Below are positions 56,036 through 64,000 of a stretch of DNA of 64,000 nucleotides, in pieces. The stretch lies in assembly GCA_902520195.1 (NCBI GenBank), contig CABYND010000006.1:1-64000 (forward strand), given 5' to 3'. The notes under the pieces were generated by a model. That model worked only from the letters and a program-made list of their open reading frames with translations, had not been told where the DNA came from and searched no databases. How positions within the stretch are numbered: the first letter of the stretch is position 1; each line of letters opens with the position of its first letter. The position numbers and the translations under genes were made by a program. This DNA is from Halieaceae bacterium. Its GTDB lineage: Bacteria; Pseudomonadota; Gammaproteobacteria; Pseudomonadales; Halieaceae.

Positions 56036-57214
56036 ATGAAAGAAGCAGTCATCGTTTCAACTGCACGCACCCCGATCGGCAAGGCTTACCGCGGGGGCTT
56101 CAACAATTTGGCTTCGCCGACTATGGCCGGACACGCCATCAGCGCAGCCGTTCAGCGCGCAGGCATTGAGCCCGATCGCATCGAGGACTGCATCATGGGC
56201 GCCGCGCTGACTCAGGGCAGCCAGGGCGGCAACATCGGCCGCACCGCGGCACTCCGCGCGGGCCTGCCGGTCACCGTATCGGGCATGACAATCGATCGTC
56301 AGTGCTCCTCCGGCATGATGGCTGTCGCGACTGCGGCCAAGCAGGTACTCCATGACGGCATGGATGTGGTGGTTGGCGGCGGCGTGGACTCCATCTCGCT
56401 GGTGCAGAACGAGCACATGAATCTGCACCGCGCTGCCGATGAAGAGCTACTGGCCATGCATAAGGACATCTATATGCCTATGCTGCAGACCGCTGAGGTG
56501 GTCGCGGCGCGATACAACGTGAGCCGGGACGCCATGGACGAGTATGGTCTTCAGTCCCAGCAGCGTGCGGCGGCGGCCTACGAGGCAGGCAAGTTTGAAG
56601 ACGAGCTCGTCCCTGTGACCTGTGAGCGCGTCGTTTACGACAAGGAGACCGGTGAGCAGTCGACGGCGGAAGTCACCGTGAGTGCCGATGAGGGCGTTCG
56701 CGCCTCGACACTCGAGGGTGTGCAGGGACTGCGCACTGTGATTGAAGGCGGCACGATTACTGCGGGCAATGCGTCCCAGTTGTCTGACGGCGCGTCCGCG
56801 CAGGTTGTGATGGAAGCGGCGACCGCCGAGAAGCTGGGTTTGAATCCTCTCGGTGCTTACCGCGGGATCGCGGTAGCCGGCTGTGAACCTGATGAGATGG
56901 GCATCGGCCCCGTGTTTGCCGTGCCAAAGCTTCTCAAGGAGCACGGCCTGACCGTCGATGACATCGGCTTATGGGAGCTGAACGAGGCGTTTGCGGTACA
57001 AGTACTTCACTGCCGCGATACCCTGGGCATCGACAACGATAAGCTCAACGTCGACGGCGGCGCGATTGCTGTGGGCCACCCCTACGGTATGAGTGGCTCG
57101 CGACTCCTTGGCCACGCGCTGATCGAGGGTAAGCGTCGCGGCGTCAAATACGTTGTTGTCACCATGTGCGTCGGTGGTGGTATGGGTGCTGCCGGCTTGT
57201 TCGAGGTGTTTTAA
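56036..57214 (+). CDS. Acetyl-CoA C-acyltransferase (thiolase)
   Basis: Degradative thiolase, 392 residues. Nucleophile Cys90 in DRQCSSGMM, catalytic His in [10 protein letters not shown] and [14 protein letters not shown], and the acid/base Cys in [13 protein letters not shown]. It cleaves a 3-oxoacyl-CoA. AGAAAGGATACGAAT precedes the ATG. A 133-base gap separates it from the SDR and may hold a secondary promoter. The next gene begins with no gap. Confidence 0.94.
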   Translation: MKEAVIVSTARTPIGKAYRGGFNNLASPTMAGHAISAAVQRAGIEPDRIEDCIMGAALTQGSQGGNIGRTAALRAGLPVTVSGMTIDRQCSSGMMAVATAAKQVLHDGMDVVVGGGVDSISLVQNEHMNLHRAADEELLAMHKDIYMPMLQTAEVVAARYNVSRDAMDEYGLQSQQRAAAAYEAGKFEDELVPVTCERVVYDKETGEQSTAEVTVSADEGVRASTLEGVQGLRTVIEGGTITAGNASQLSDGASAQVVMEAATAEKLGLNPLGAYRGIAVAGCEPDEMGIGPVFAVPKLLKEHGLTVDDIGLWELNEAFAVQVLHCRDTLGIDNDKLNVDGGAIAVGHPYGMSGSRLLGHALIEGKRRGVKYVVVTMCVGGGMGAAGLFEVF

Positions 57215-58192
57215 ATGAAAGCTGTCGTTTGTCGTGAGCACGGCCTGCCCGATCGTCTGGATCTTGTCGACGACTGGCCATCGCCGGAGTTGGGCGATAA
57301 CGATGTCCGGATTCGGGTCAAGGCCGCAGGCCTGAACTTTCCCGATGTACTGATTATTCAGGGTAAGTACCAGTTCCAACCCGAGTTGCCGTTTATCCCT
57401 GGAGGCGAGTGTGCTGGTGTGGTCGAAGAAGTTGGCGCCGCGGTCACCCGCTGGAAGGTGGGGGACGAGGTGATCCACAGCGGTGGCTCGGGGAGCTTCT
57501 GCGAGGAGATTGTCGCCAACGAACTGGCGGTGTTACCCAAGCCGCCGGCGCTGCGCTTCGAGGCGGCTGCCGGAATCACGATTACCTACCTGACGTCCTA
57601 CCACGCGCTGGTGCAGCGGGCGAACATTCAGCCGGGCGAGACGCTCTTGGTGCTGGGGGCCGCAGGCGGAGTCGGCAGTGCGGCAGTTGAGCTGGGCAAG
57701 GCGCTGGGCGCGACGGTGATCGCGGCTGCGAGCAGTGATGACAAGCTGGCACTGTGTGCCGAGCTCGGTGCGGACCACGTCATTAACTATAGTAGTGAAT
57801 CACTCAAGGATCGCGTTAAGGAACTGACCGGTGGTGCCGGCGTTGATGTTGTGTACGACCCGGTGGGCGGTGACTTCAGCGAGCCGGCGGTGCGTTCCAT
57901 GGGCTGGAACGGACGCTACCTGGTGATCGGATTTGCGTCGGGGCCGATTCCCAGCATTCCCCTCAACCTCACCTTGCTAAAAGGCTGCTCAATTGTGGGT
58001 GTGTTCTGGGGCCGGTTTACGATGGAAGAGCCTGAGGTGCATTTGGCTAACATCGACACCCTGTGGCAATGGTTTGAGGAAGGCAAGATCAAGCCGGTGA
58101 TCACCGATCTGTTCCCGATCGAGGAATACGAAGGTGCCTACGCGGCAATGATGGAACGCCGCGCCAAGGGCAAGGTGATACTCACGTTCTGA
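57215..58192 (+). CDS. Zinc-independent MDR oxidoreductase (NADPH:quinone reductase-like)
   Basis: 325 residues, medium-chain dehydrogenase/reductase fold. GAAGGVGSAAVELGKALGATV is the NADPH site. LNFPDVLIIQGKYQ and the GECAGVVEEVGAAVTRWKVGDEV segment are typical of quinone-reductase or acryloyl-CoA-reductase-like members. The zinc-ligand set of alcohol dehydrogenases is absent. ATG directly follows the thiolase stop. Role within the pathway might be reduction of an unsaturated acyl or carbonyl intermediate. Confidence 0.88.
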   Translation: MKAVVCREHGLPDRLDLVDDWPSPELGDNDVRIRVKAAGLNFPDVLIIQGKYQFQPELPFIPGGECAGVVEEVGAAVTRWKVGDEVIHSGGSGSFCEEIVANELAVLPKPPALRFEAAAGITITYLTSYHALVQRANIQPGETLLVLGAAGGVGSAAVELGKALGATVIAAASSDDKLALCAELGADHVINYSSESLKDRVKELTGGAGVDVVYDPVGGDFSEPAVRSMGWNGRYLVIGFASGPIPSIPLNLTLLKGCSIVGVFWGRFTMEEPEVHLANIDTLWQWFEEGKIKPVITDLFPIEEYEGAYAAMMERRAKGKVILTF

Positions 58193-58193
58193 T

Positions 58194-59345
58194 ATGACCG
58201 GCTATCGGTTCAATACTGCCCCAGAGCTGCGTGTCGGCCTAGGTACTTCGCGTCAGGTGGGAGCGTATTGTGCGCAGTTGGGTATCAAGCGACCGCTACT
58301 GGTAACGGACCCCGGCCTAGTCACAATGGGTTTGGTTGCCCCCGTGCAGGACGCCATGGCCACGACCTGCGAGCACGTCGGTCTCTTCTCTGAGGTGACG
58401 GCAGACCCCGCTGAGTCGGTGGTATTAGACGCGCTGGAGGTGCTACAGGCGGGCGAGGCGGATGGCGTAGTCGGGCTCGGCGGCGGCAGCTCAATGGATG
58501 TTGCCAAAGCCATCGCCGTGTTGGCGGCGGGCACCCAGACCCTCGCAGAGGCCTACGGTGTAGACCAGGTTGTTGGGGGTCGGCTACCACTTATTCTTAT
58601 TCCCACTACCGCCGGCACCGGATCCGAGGTGACGCCGGTGGCGGTCATCACTACGGGCGAGACCACCAAGGCGGGCATCAGCTCTCCTGTATTGCTACCC
58701 GATATCGCGGTGCTCGATGCCGAACTGACACTGGGCCTGCCGGCTCACGTGACGGCTATGACCGGCATCGACGCCATGGTGCACGCCATTGAGGCCTATA
58801 CCTCAAAGATTAAAAAGAACCCGGTGTCTAACATGCTCGCCAGGCAGGCGCTGACCCTTTTGAGCGCCAATCAGCGCCGCGTGCTTTCTCATCCCGATGA
58901 TGTCGCAGCGCGGGAGGCGATGTTGCTGGGTGCTACGCTGGCGGGTCAGGCCTTTGCCAATGCGCCGGTGGCTGCGGTGCACGCGCTGGCCTATCCCTTG
59001 GGAGGTCACTACCACATGCCCCATGGGCTGAGTAACGCGCTGATGCTGCCCGCGGTAATGCGCTTCAACGCGCCGGCCGCCGAGGCACTCTATCTGGAGC
59101 TGGCACCGTTGTTGCCCGAGCCGGTTGCGCCGGATCTAGACGGCTTTGTGAGGTGGTTTGAGGACCTCATTGCCGATGCGGCACTGCCGACCACGCTTTC
59201 GGCGGCTGATGTGCCGGAGCGCGATCTGCCCATGCTGGCGGCTGACGCCATGCTGCAGCAGCGCCTGTTGGTGAACAATCCGGTCGAGGTCGATGAAGCC
59301 GCCGCGCTGGCGCTGTATACCGCTGCCTGGAGTGGTTCAGCGTGA
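58194..59345 (+). CDS. Iron-containing alcohol dehydrogenase
   Basis: Group III Fe-ADH, 383 residues. GLGGGSSMDVAKA is the NAD(P) site and MTGIDAMVHAIEAYTS with HALAYPLGGHYHMPHGLSN holds the metal-binding His residues and Asp. It begins 1 base after the MDR stop and ends by a GTGA overlap with the thioesterase. Substrate could be an aldehyde or alcohol made during upstream oxidation. Confidence 0.93.
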   Translation: MTGYRFNTAPELRVGLGTSRQVGAYCAQLGIKRPLLVTDPGLVTMGLVAPVQDAMATTCEHVGLFSEVTADPAESVVLDALEVLQAGEADGVVGLGGGSSMDVAKAIAVLAAGTQTLAEAYGVDQVVGGRLPLILIPTTAGTGSEVTPVAVITTGETTKAGISSPVLLPDIAVLDAELTLGLPAHVTAMTGIDAMVHAIEAYTSKIKKNPVSNMLARQALTLLSANQRRVLSHPDDVAAREAMLLGATLAGQAFANAPVAAVHALAYPLGGHYHMPHGLSNALMLPAVMRFNAPAAEALYLELAPLLPEPVAPDLDGFVRWFEDLIADAALPTTLSAADVPERDLPMLAADAMLQQRLLVNNPVEVDEAAALALYTAAWSGSA

Positions 59346-59785
59346 GCGATCGTGCGACACCTTCCGCTCGGTCGGACTATCCGATTTTTTATGCACTCGA
59401 ATCCCGTTGGGCGGATAACGATATCTATGGCCACATTAATAATGTTGCCTATTACGCTTACTTTGATTCGGTGGTGAATCGCTTCCTCATTGAGGAGGGC
59501 GGTCTGCGCCCGGGCATCGACACCGTGGTGGGCTACGTCGTGAACTCGAGCGCTGACTATTTCTCCCCTGCCAGTTATCCTGCGACGCTGTCGCTGGGGC
59601 TCAAAGTCCTCCGCATCGGCGAGAAGTCCGTGCGTTGGGAAGTCGGCGTGTTTGCATCCGACGTGGAACAAAGCTGCGTCACCGGCACGTTTACCCACGC
59701 CTTTGTTGATCGGGAGTCGGGCCGTTCAGCGCCCGTTCCCGAAGGAATTCGACGCGCAATCGAGTCATTGCCTGCGGCCGACTGA
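59342..59785 (+). CDS. 4HBT-type acyl-CoA thioesterase
   Basis: Hot-dog thioesterase of 147 residues. The catalytic Asp is in RWADNDIYGHINNVAYYAYF. It overlaps the ADH gene (GTGA) and is the last of the seven-gene run. It would release free acid from dead-end CoA esters. Its last 21 bases overlap the 3' end of a convergent MFS gene. Confidence 0.9.
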   Translation: MSDRATPSARSDYPIFYALESRWADNDIYGHINNVAYYAYFDSVVNRFLIEEGGLRPGIDTVVGYVVNSSADYFSPASYPATLSLGLKVLRIGEKSVRWEVGVFASDVEQSCVTGTFTHAFVDRESGRSAPVPEGIRRAIESLPAAD

Positions 59786-61033
59786 TCGGCAGAGTTTCGC
59801 TTGCGACGACGCAGGATCTCTGCGGGGCCTCAGCGTCACCGCTAAGACGATGAGCAGAATCAACACCGCGCCCCAGCCTGCCGCGGGCTGATAGTATTGG
59901 TAGAGAAAGCCACCGCTAATTGGGCCCAGAACAAATCCTGCGGCGGGGCAGGCGCTCACCAACCCTGACACGCTTCCTTGCTCCTCAGCCCCCACGGCGA
60001 GAGAGGCACCGGCGGCGACGGCGGGCATCAGTAGCCCCAGACCTGCGCCGATCAAGACCATGCTGGTCAGCACGGCGCCCCAACTGTCCAGCGCGCTGAT
60101 GATCACGGTGCCGACCAACAGCAGGCCGCCCCCCCAACGCACGAGTTGAATGGCTGGCCCGGTGTAACGCTGTGCGATCACCAATTGCATGAAAAGGGAG
60201 CTGGCCGCCGACACCATCATCGCCCAGCCCGTGTACTTTGCGGTCTCGATACCCGAGAGATTCAGAACGTCCTGTAATCGAAAGGCTAGCGTTTGCTGCA
60301 CCATCGCGAAACCCGTAAACGCACCGATCGCGGAAAACAGATAGACCCGCAGGCGGGCGTCAAGATAGCCGAGGCGACGGGGCGGGGCCTGGGTGACTCT
60401 CGGCTTTACGCCTCTCGAGAGTTTCAGGCCGATGATGACCGCGGCCAACCCAGACATAAACGACGCGACCACCAGTGGCGCTAATAGGCCGAGCCCGGCA
60501 ACCAGCCCAGCCATCACCGGCCCCATGATCATCCCGATGCTATTGGCACTGGAAAGTCGAGCCAGTGTCTTGATGCGGAACCGCGCCACGGTGTGATCTG
60601 CCGCATAGGCGGTGCAGCCAGGGCTGGTGGCCGACATGGTGGCCGCCTGCAGTGAACGGATGATCAAGGCGATGATAAATAGCGTGAGGCCTGTGATGGC
60701 GCCATCCCCGGCGAGGGAGAACAGCACGGCAAAGGCAAGCGAACCAATGCAATAGCCCATTAGCCCTATCAGGATGACGGGCTTGCGACCAATCTGGTCA
60801 GAGAAACGTCCCCAGAAGGGCGCGACGAGCGTGAAGATAAGTGCCGAGGTCGAAATGATCGCGGTGATGCGAACTTCATCGAGGCCCACCGACCGCCCCA
60901 GTGGGGGCAGGATAGCGAACACAAAGGCCTGACCGATGGCCGTTGCGAAAAGGCCGGTAAAAAGCAGGGAGAGAGACTGACGATCCAATCGCTCCGTGCC
61001 CGCTAGCGAGCCGGTGGCGACGGTGTCAGTCAT
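59765..61033 (-). CDS. MFS drug/metabolite transporter
   Basis: Twelve hydrophobic segments, 422 residues. PFWGRFSDQIGRKPVIL is the MFS motif A between helices 2 and 3 and it resembles TetA-type proton antiporters. It is in one unit with an SDR gene, whose last 8 bases overlap the start, and its tail overlaps the convergent thioesterase. Confidence 0.88.
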   Translation of the reverse strand: MTDTVATGSLAGTERLDRQSLSLLFTGLFATAIGQAFVFAILPPLGRSVGLDEVRITAIISTSALIFTLVAPFWGRFSDQIGRKPVILIGLMGYCIGSLAFAVLFSLAGDGAITGLTLFIIALIIRSLQAATMSATSPGCTAYAADHTVARFRIKTLARLSSANSIGMIMGPVMAGLVAGLGLLAPLVVASFMSGLAAVIIGLKLSRGVKPRVTQAPPRRLGYLDARLRVYLFSAIGAFTGFAMVQQTLAFRLQDVLNLSGIETAKYTGWAMMVSAASSLFMQLVIAQRYTGPAIQLVRWGGGLLLVGTVIISALDSWGAVLTSMVLIGAGLGLLMPAVAAGASLAVGAEEQGSVSGLVSACPAAGFVLGPISGGFLYQYYQPAAGWGAVLILLIVLAVTLRPRRDPASSQAKLCRSVGRRQ

Positions 61034-61850
61034 CGGCGACCCGGGCAGTAATCCAGTGATAACGGGTGGGCAAAATTTTTGTGAGCTGCAGTATCAACCA
61101 AGCATCCCAGCCCACCATGATCCGGCGTTTACCGCGGGCGGTGCCGCGCAGGATGATTTCCGCGGCGCGCTCCGGCGTGGTTTTGGCAAGGCGCCTGAAG
61201 TGCTGGTCTCGTTCATCCGCATCGGCCATGTTGTTCTCGCCGTCGGTGCGTGCAGAGCGTGCAATATTGGTCTGTACGCCACCCGGATGAACGCTCGATA
61301 CAAACAGGTTCGAGTCCATGTACTCCGCTTGAAGCGCTTCGCTGAAACCGCGGACTGCAAATTTGGCCGCGTTATAGGCGCTTTGTGTCGGGATGCCGAC
61401 CATGCCAAAAATGGAGGACAAGTTGACGAGATGTCCCCGCTCGGCCTGCGTGAGCAACGGTAAAAAGGCTCGGGTGGCATGCACCACTCCCCAGAAGTTG
61501 ATATCGATCAACCACTCGAAGTTTTCTTCGCTGGAGTCAGCGAAACGTGCGCCGTAACCAACCCCGGCGTTGTTGAACAGCGCATTGAGGCGATTGGTAT
61601 CGGCGCTGACAGCCTCCGCCCATGAGAACAATGCATCCCGTTGGCTGCAGTCCACTACCTGCGACGTGACCCGCCCGCGGGCGTCATCCAGCGACGCACA
61701 GGTCTCAGCCAGCGTTTCGGGATTGATGTCAGAGAGCCAGAGATGGCAGCCGGCGGCATTAAGGCGCTGGCTGAGCGCTCTGCCGATCCCGTCTCCTGCG
61801 CCGGAGATGGCGGCGGTCTGGCCTGCAAAATAGCGCTCTATCAGTGGCAT
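61026..61850 (-). CDS. SDR-family NAD(P)-dependent oxidoreductase
   Basis: Classical short-chain dehydrogenase of 274 residues from MPLIERYF; the longer open stretch starts upstream without resemblance. ISGAGDGIGRALSQRLNAAG is the cofactor site, NNAGVGYG the second, and the catalytic Ser and Tyr-Lys are in NLSSIFGMVGIPTQSAYNAAK (shown by its ends NLSS and YNAAK). The C-terminal tail has hydrophobic WLILQLTKILPTRYHW, suggesting membrane association. Upstream lies the divergent carA promoter region. Substrate unknown. Confidence 0.88.
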   Translation of the reverse strand: MPLIERYFAGQTAAISGAGDGIGRALSQRLNAAGCHLWLSDINPETLAETCASLDDARGRVTSQVVDCSQRDALFSWAEAVSADTNRLNALFNNAGVGYGARFADSSEENFEWLIDINFWGVVHATRAFLPLLTQAERGHLVNLSSIFGMVGIPTQSAYNAAKFAVRGFSEALQAEYMDSNLFVSSVHPGGVQTNIARSARTDGENNMADADERDQHFRRLAKTTPERAAEIILRGTARGKRRIMVGWDAWLILQLTKILPTRYHWITARVADD

Positions 61851-62089
61851 GAGGTGGTTTCCTGAGCGGAGGGGCGCGCAGTGTAACCGACATCGGCAGG
61901 GGGCGGGTCCTAGCCCAAAAAATAGACAGGCCGAGCCCTTTGCCGTAAACTGCAATCCCAGCCCATGCGGGGTTATTTTCGACCCCATCACGCGCTAAAC
62001 GACCGCAATTTGCGACCAAAGGGTGAATTTGACCCGACCTATTCGTGCACCCGATTGGCACGCATGGCAACAACGACTGGGAGGTCCGT

Positions 62090-63229
62090 TTGTCTCAACC
62101 CGCTGTCCTCGCACTGGAAGATGGCACGATTTTCCGCGGCCTCTCTATCGGTGCTTCCGGCACAACAGTGGGTGAGGTGGTCTTCAATACTGCGATGACT
62201 GGATACCAGGAAATCCTGACGGATCCCTCCTACTGCCGACAGATCGTGACTCTGACCTACCCGCACATCGGCAACACCGGCGTCACCAGCGAGGATGAGG
62301 AATCCACCGGGATACAGGCGGCGGGATTGATTATCCGTGACCTGCCGCTGCTGGCCTCGAATTTTCGCTCCGAACAGAGCCTGAGTGATTACCTGATCGA
62401 CGGGTATACGGTGGCAATTGCCGATATTGATACCCGGAAGCTGACGCGGATTCTCCGCGACGGCGGCGCCCAGAGCGGTTGCATCATGGCAGGCGCCGAG
62501 GTCGATGAGACCCAGGCGTTGGAGCAGGCGAGGGCGTTCGCCGGGCTCAAGGGCATGGATCTGGCCAAGGTGGTGACAACGTCGGAGCCCTATGAGTGGA
62601 CCGAGGGCACCTGGCAGCTGCCCGCCACAGCTGGGGACGCACGCGAGAGGCGCGCGCCGGCGTTTTCGGTGGTCGCGTTAGACTTCGGTGTGAAGCGCAA
62701 CATTTTGCGCATTCTGGTGGATCTGGGTTGCACCGTGACGGTGATGCCCGCTCAGTCGACGATTGAAGAGGTCATGGCCCATTCGCCCGACGGTGTGTTC
62801 TTTTCTAACGGGCCGGGGGATCCCGAGCCCTGCGAGTATGCGATCACCCTTGCACGTGAAGTGATGGATCGCAAGGTCCCACTTTTCGGGATTTGTCTGG
62901 GGCACCAAATTCTGGCGCTGGCCAGCGGGGCCCGCACCGATAAGATGAAGTTTGGTCATCACGGCGCCAATCACCCCGTGCAGAATCTCAGCGACAAGAC
63001 CGTGATGGTGACCAGCCAGAACCATGGCTTCACCGTCTCCGAGCAGGATCTGCCCGACACACTCGAGGTGACCCATCGATCCCTGTTCGATGGCACCCTG
63101 CAGGGAATCGCGCGCAAGGATGTTCCAGCCTACAGCTTTCAGGGCCATCCCGAGGCCAGTCCGGGACCTCACGATGCGGCCAATCTCTTCCAGCCCTTCA
63201 TCGCGGCGATGAAGAAAACAAAGCAATGA
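62090..63229 (+). CDS. carA: Carbamoyl-phosphate synthase small subunit
   Basis: Glutaminase subunit that supplies ammonia to CarB for carbamoyl phosphate (arginine and pyrimidine synthesis). From TTG at 62090 with GGGAGG 5 bases before it, the protein starts [12 protein letters not shown] and has 379 residues. The earlier ATG at 62045 would add fifteen unrelated residues. Catalytic Cys is in [10 protein letters not shown] and the His/Glu of the class I amidotransferase triad in [11 protein letters not shown]. The 5' leader has a short CGTGC/GCACG hairpin. Confidence 0.95.
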   Translation: MSQPAVLALEDGTIFRGLSIGASGTTVGEVVFNTAMTGYQEILTDPSYCRQIVTLTYPHIGNTGVTSEDEESTGIQAAGLIIRDLPLLASNFRSEQSLSDYLIDGYTVAIADIDTRKLTRILRDGGAQSGCIMAGAEVDETQALEQARAFAGLKGMDLAKVVTTSEPYEWTEGTWQLPATAGDARERRAPAFSVVALDFGVKRNILRILVDLGCTVTVMPAQSTIEEVMAHSPDGVFFSNGPGDPEPCEYAITLAREVMDRKVPLFGICLGHQILALASGARTDKMKFGHHGANHPVQNLSDKTVMVTSQNHGFTVSEQDLPDTLEVTHRSLFDGTLQGIARKDVPAYSFQGHPEASPGPHDAANLFQPFIAAMKKTKQ

Positions 63230-63246
63230 GTGGGAAGTGCTAGAGC

Positions 63247-64000
63247 GTGCCGCGTCGATCTGACATCGAGAGTGTTCTGATTCTGGGCGCAGGACCGATT
63301 GTCATCGGTCAGGCCTGCGAGTTTGATTACTCGGGTGCTCAAGCCTGTAAGGCCCTGCGGGGAGAGGGCTATCGCGTCATCCTGGTGAACTCCAACCCCG
63401 CCACCATCATGACGGACCCAGCCATGGCTGACGCGACTTATATCGAGCCCGTTGAGTGGCAGACGGTGGCCAGAATCATCGAGCGGGAGCGGCCCGACGC
63501 GGTACTTCCCACCATGGGCGGGCAGACGGCGCTCAATTGCGCACTGAAGCTCGCCTCCGAGGGTGTCTTGGAAAAGTTTGGCGTGGAGATGATCGGCGCC
63601 ACACAGGAAGCCATTGATAAAGCCGAAGACCGCGAGAAATTTGACGTCGCGATGCGCCGTATCGGACTTGAAACGCCTCGTGCCGGGCTCGCCCACAGCA
63701 TGGAGGAGGCGTGGCAGGTCCATGAGGAAATCGGCTTCCCCTGCATTATCAGACCCTCTTTCACCATGGGCGGATCCGGCGGCGGTATCGCCTATAACCG
63801 TGATGAGTTTGAAGAAATCTGCCTCAGGGGATTGGAGCTGTCACCCACCAGCGAGTTGCTGATTGATGAGTCTCTGATCGGCTGGAAAGAGTATGAGATG
63901 GAGGTTGTCCGGGACAAAAACGACAACTGCATCATTGTCTGCTCGATCGAAAATTTTGACGCCATGGGTGTTCACACCGGCGATTCCATCACTGTTGCAC
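63247..64000 (+). CDS. carB: Carbamoyl-phosphate synthase large subunit, 5' part
   Basis: Large ATP-dependent subunit of CPSase. Starts GTG at 63247 and remains open to the right edge; about 251 of the usual roughly 1070 residues are here. The start reads [20 protein letters not shown], which matches Car[18 protein letters not shown] and [11 protein letters not shown] follow. The ATP-grasp domain appears with [18 protein letters not shown]. Eighteen bases after carA, the standard pair. Confidence 0.97.
   Translation, partial: MPRRSDIESVLILGAGPIVIGQACEFDYSGAQACKALRGEGYRVILVNSNPATIMTDPAMADATYIEPVEWQTVARIIERERPDAVLPTMGGQTALNCALKLASEGVLEKFGVEMIGATQEAIDKAEDREKFDVAMRRIGLETPRAGLAHSMEEAWQVHEEIGFPCIIRPSFTMGGSGGGIAYNRDEFEEICLRGLELSPTSELLIDESLIGWKEYEMEVVRDKNDNCIIVCSIENFDAMGVHTGDSITVA

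Noticed and set aside
61967-61987. GGGGT/ACCCC inverted repeat upstream of carA as a riboswitch or attenuator
   Set aside because: Only a 5-base stem with no T tract or known leader pattern.

Overview
The window reads as chromosomal DNA of a marine-type gammaproteobacterium. The elongasome cluster (mrdA-rodA-mltB-rlpA-dacA-ybeD-lipB), the aspS-yebC-ruvCAB-ybgC-tolQRAB-pal-cpoB run and the carAB pair are typical gammaproteobacterial gene orders. The mix of a TonB receptor, two phytoene-desaturase-like FAD oxidoreductases, PhyH and Asp/Asn hydroxylases, a TPR-sulfotransferase and many acyl-CoA genes suggests an OM60/NOR5 (Halieaceae)-like organism. That assignment is inference from gene content, not a database result. 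Coding density is high. No mobile element, CRISPR array or prophage was seen.

Region 1 (1-12.1 kb) carries cell-wall elongation and remodelling genes, then lipB, release factor 3, glutathione peroxidase, a glutamine-synthetase-like ligase, a broken lytic transglycosylase and proS. Two peptidoglycan genes here are frameshifted at homopolymers: rlpA at a C9 tract and the small transglycosylase at two places. Region 2 (12.1-23.5 kb) is housekeeping: an HU-like protein, an FmdB zinc ribbon, aspS, yebC, the Holliday-junction genes ruvC/A/B, the Tol-Pal operon and tRNA-Lys. A textbook intrinsic terminator lies inside the signal-peptide codons of cpoB, just after pal.

Region 3 (23.5-33.3 kb) is accessory. 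It holds a class II aldolase, a PhyH dioxygenase, and a leftward gene set of two FAD oxidoreductases, a GcvT-like folate enzyme, a Rieske oxygenase and an amino-acid permease. A BetI-like TetR regulator diverges from it across a GAATGAA-TG-TTCATTC palindrome. Together these look like an oxidative N-demethylation pathway for a methylated zwitterion; this is the best candidate for a little-described system. Region 4 (33.3-52.9 kb) has an Asp/Asn hydroxylase, an amidohydrolase lipoprotein with an MFS carrier, a TPR-sulfotransferase translationally coupled to a propeller-like protein, a TonB receptor, LysE and MFS transporters, a 2-oxoacid (acetoin-type) dehydrogenase E1a/E1b/E2 set without E3, a GH1 glycosidase, a PLP decarboxylase, and alanine dehydrogenase divergent from an Lrp-family regulator.

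Region 5 (53.2-61.9 kb) is a seven-gene rightward acyl-CoA module (ACAD, MaoC hydratase, HSD17B4-type SDR, thiolase, quinone-oxidoreductase-like MDR, Fe-ADH, thioesterase), followed by a leftward SDR-MFS pair. The window ends in carA and the first quarter of carB. Both edge genes (mrdA, carB) are cut by the window.
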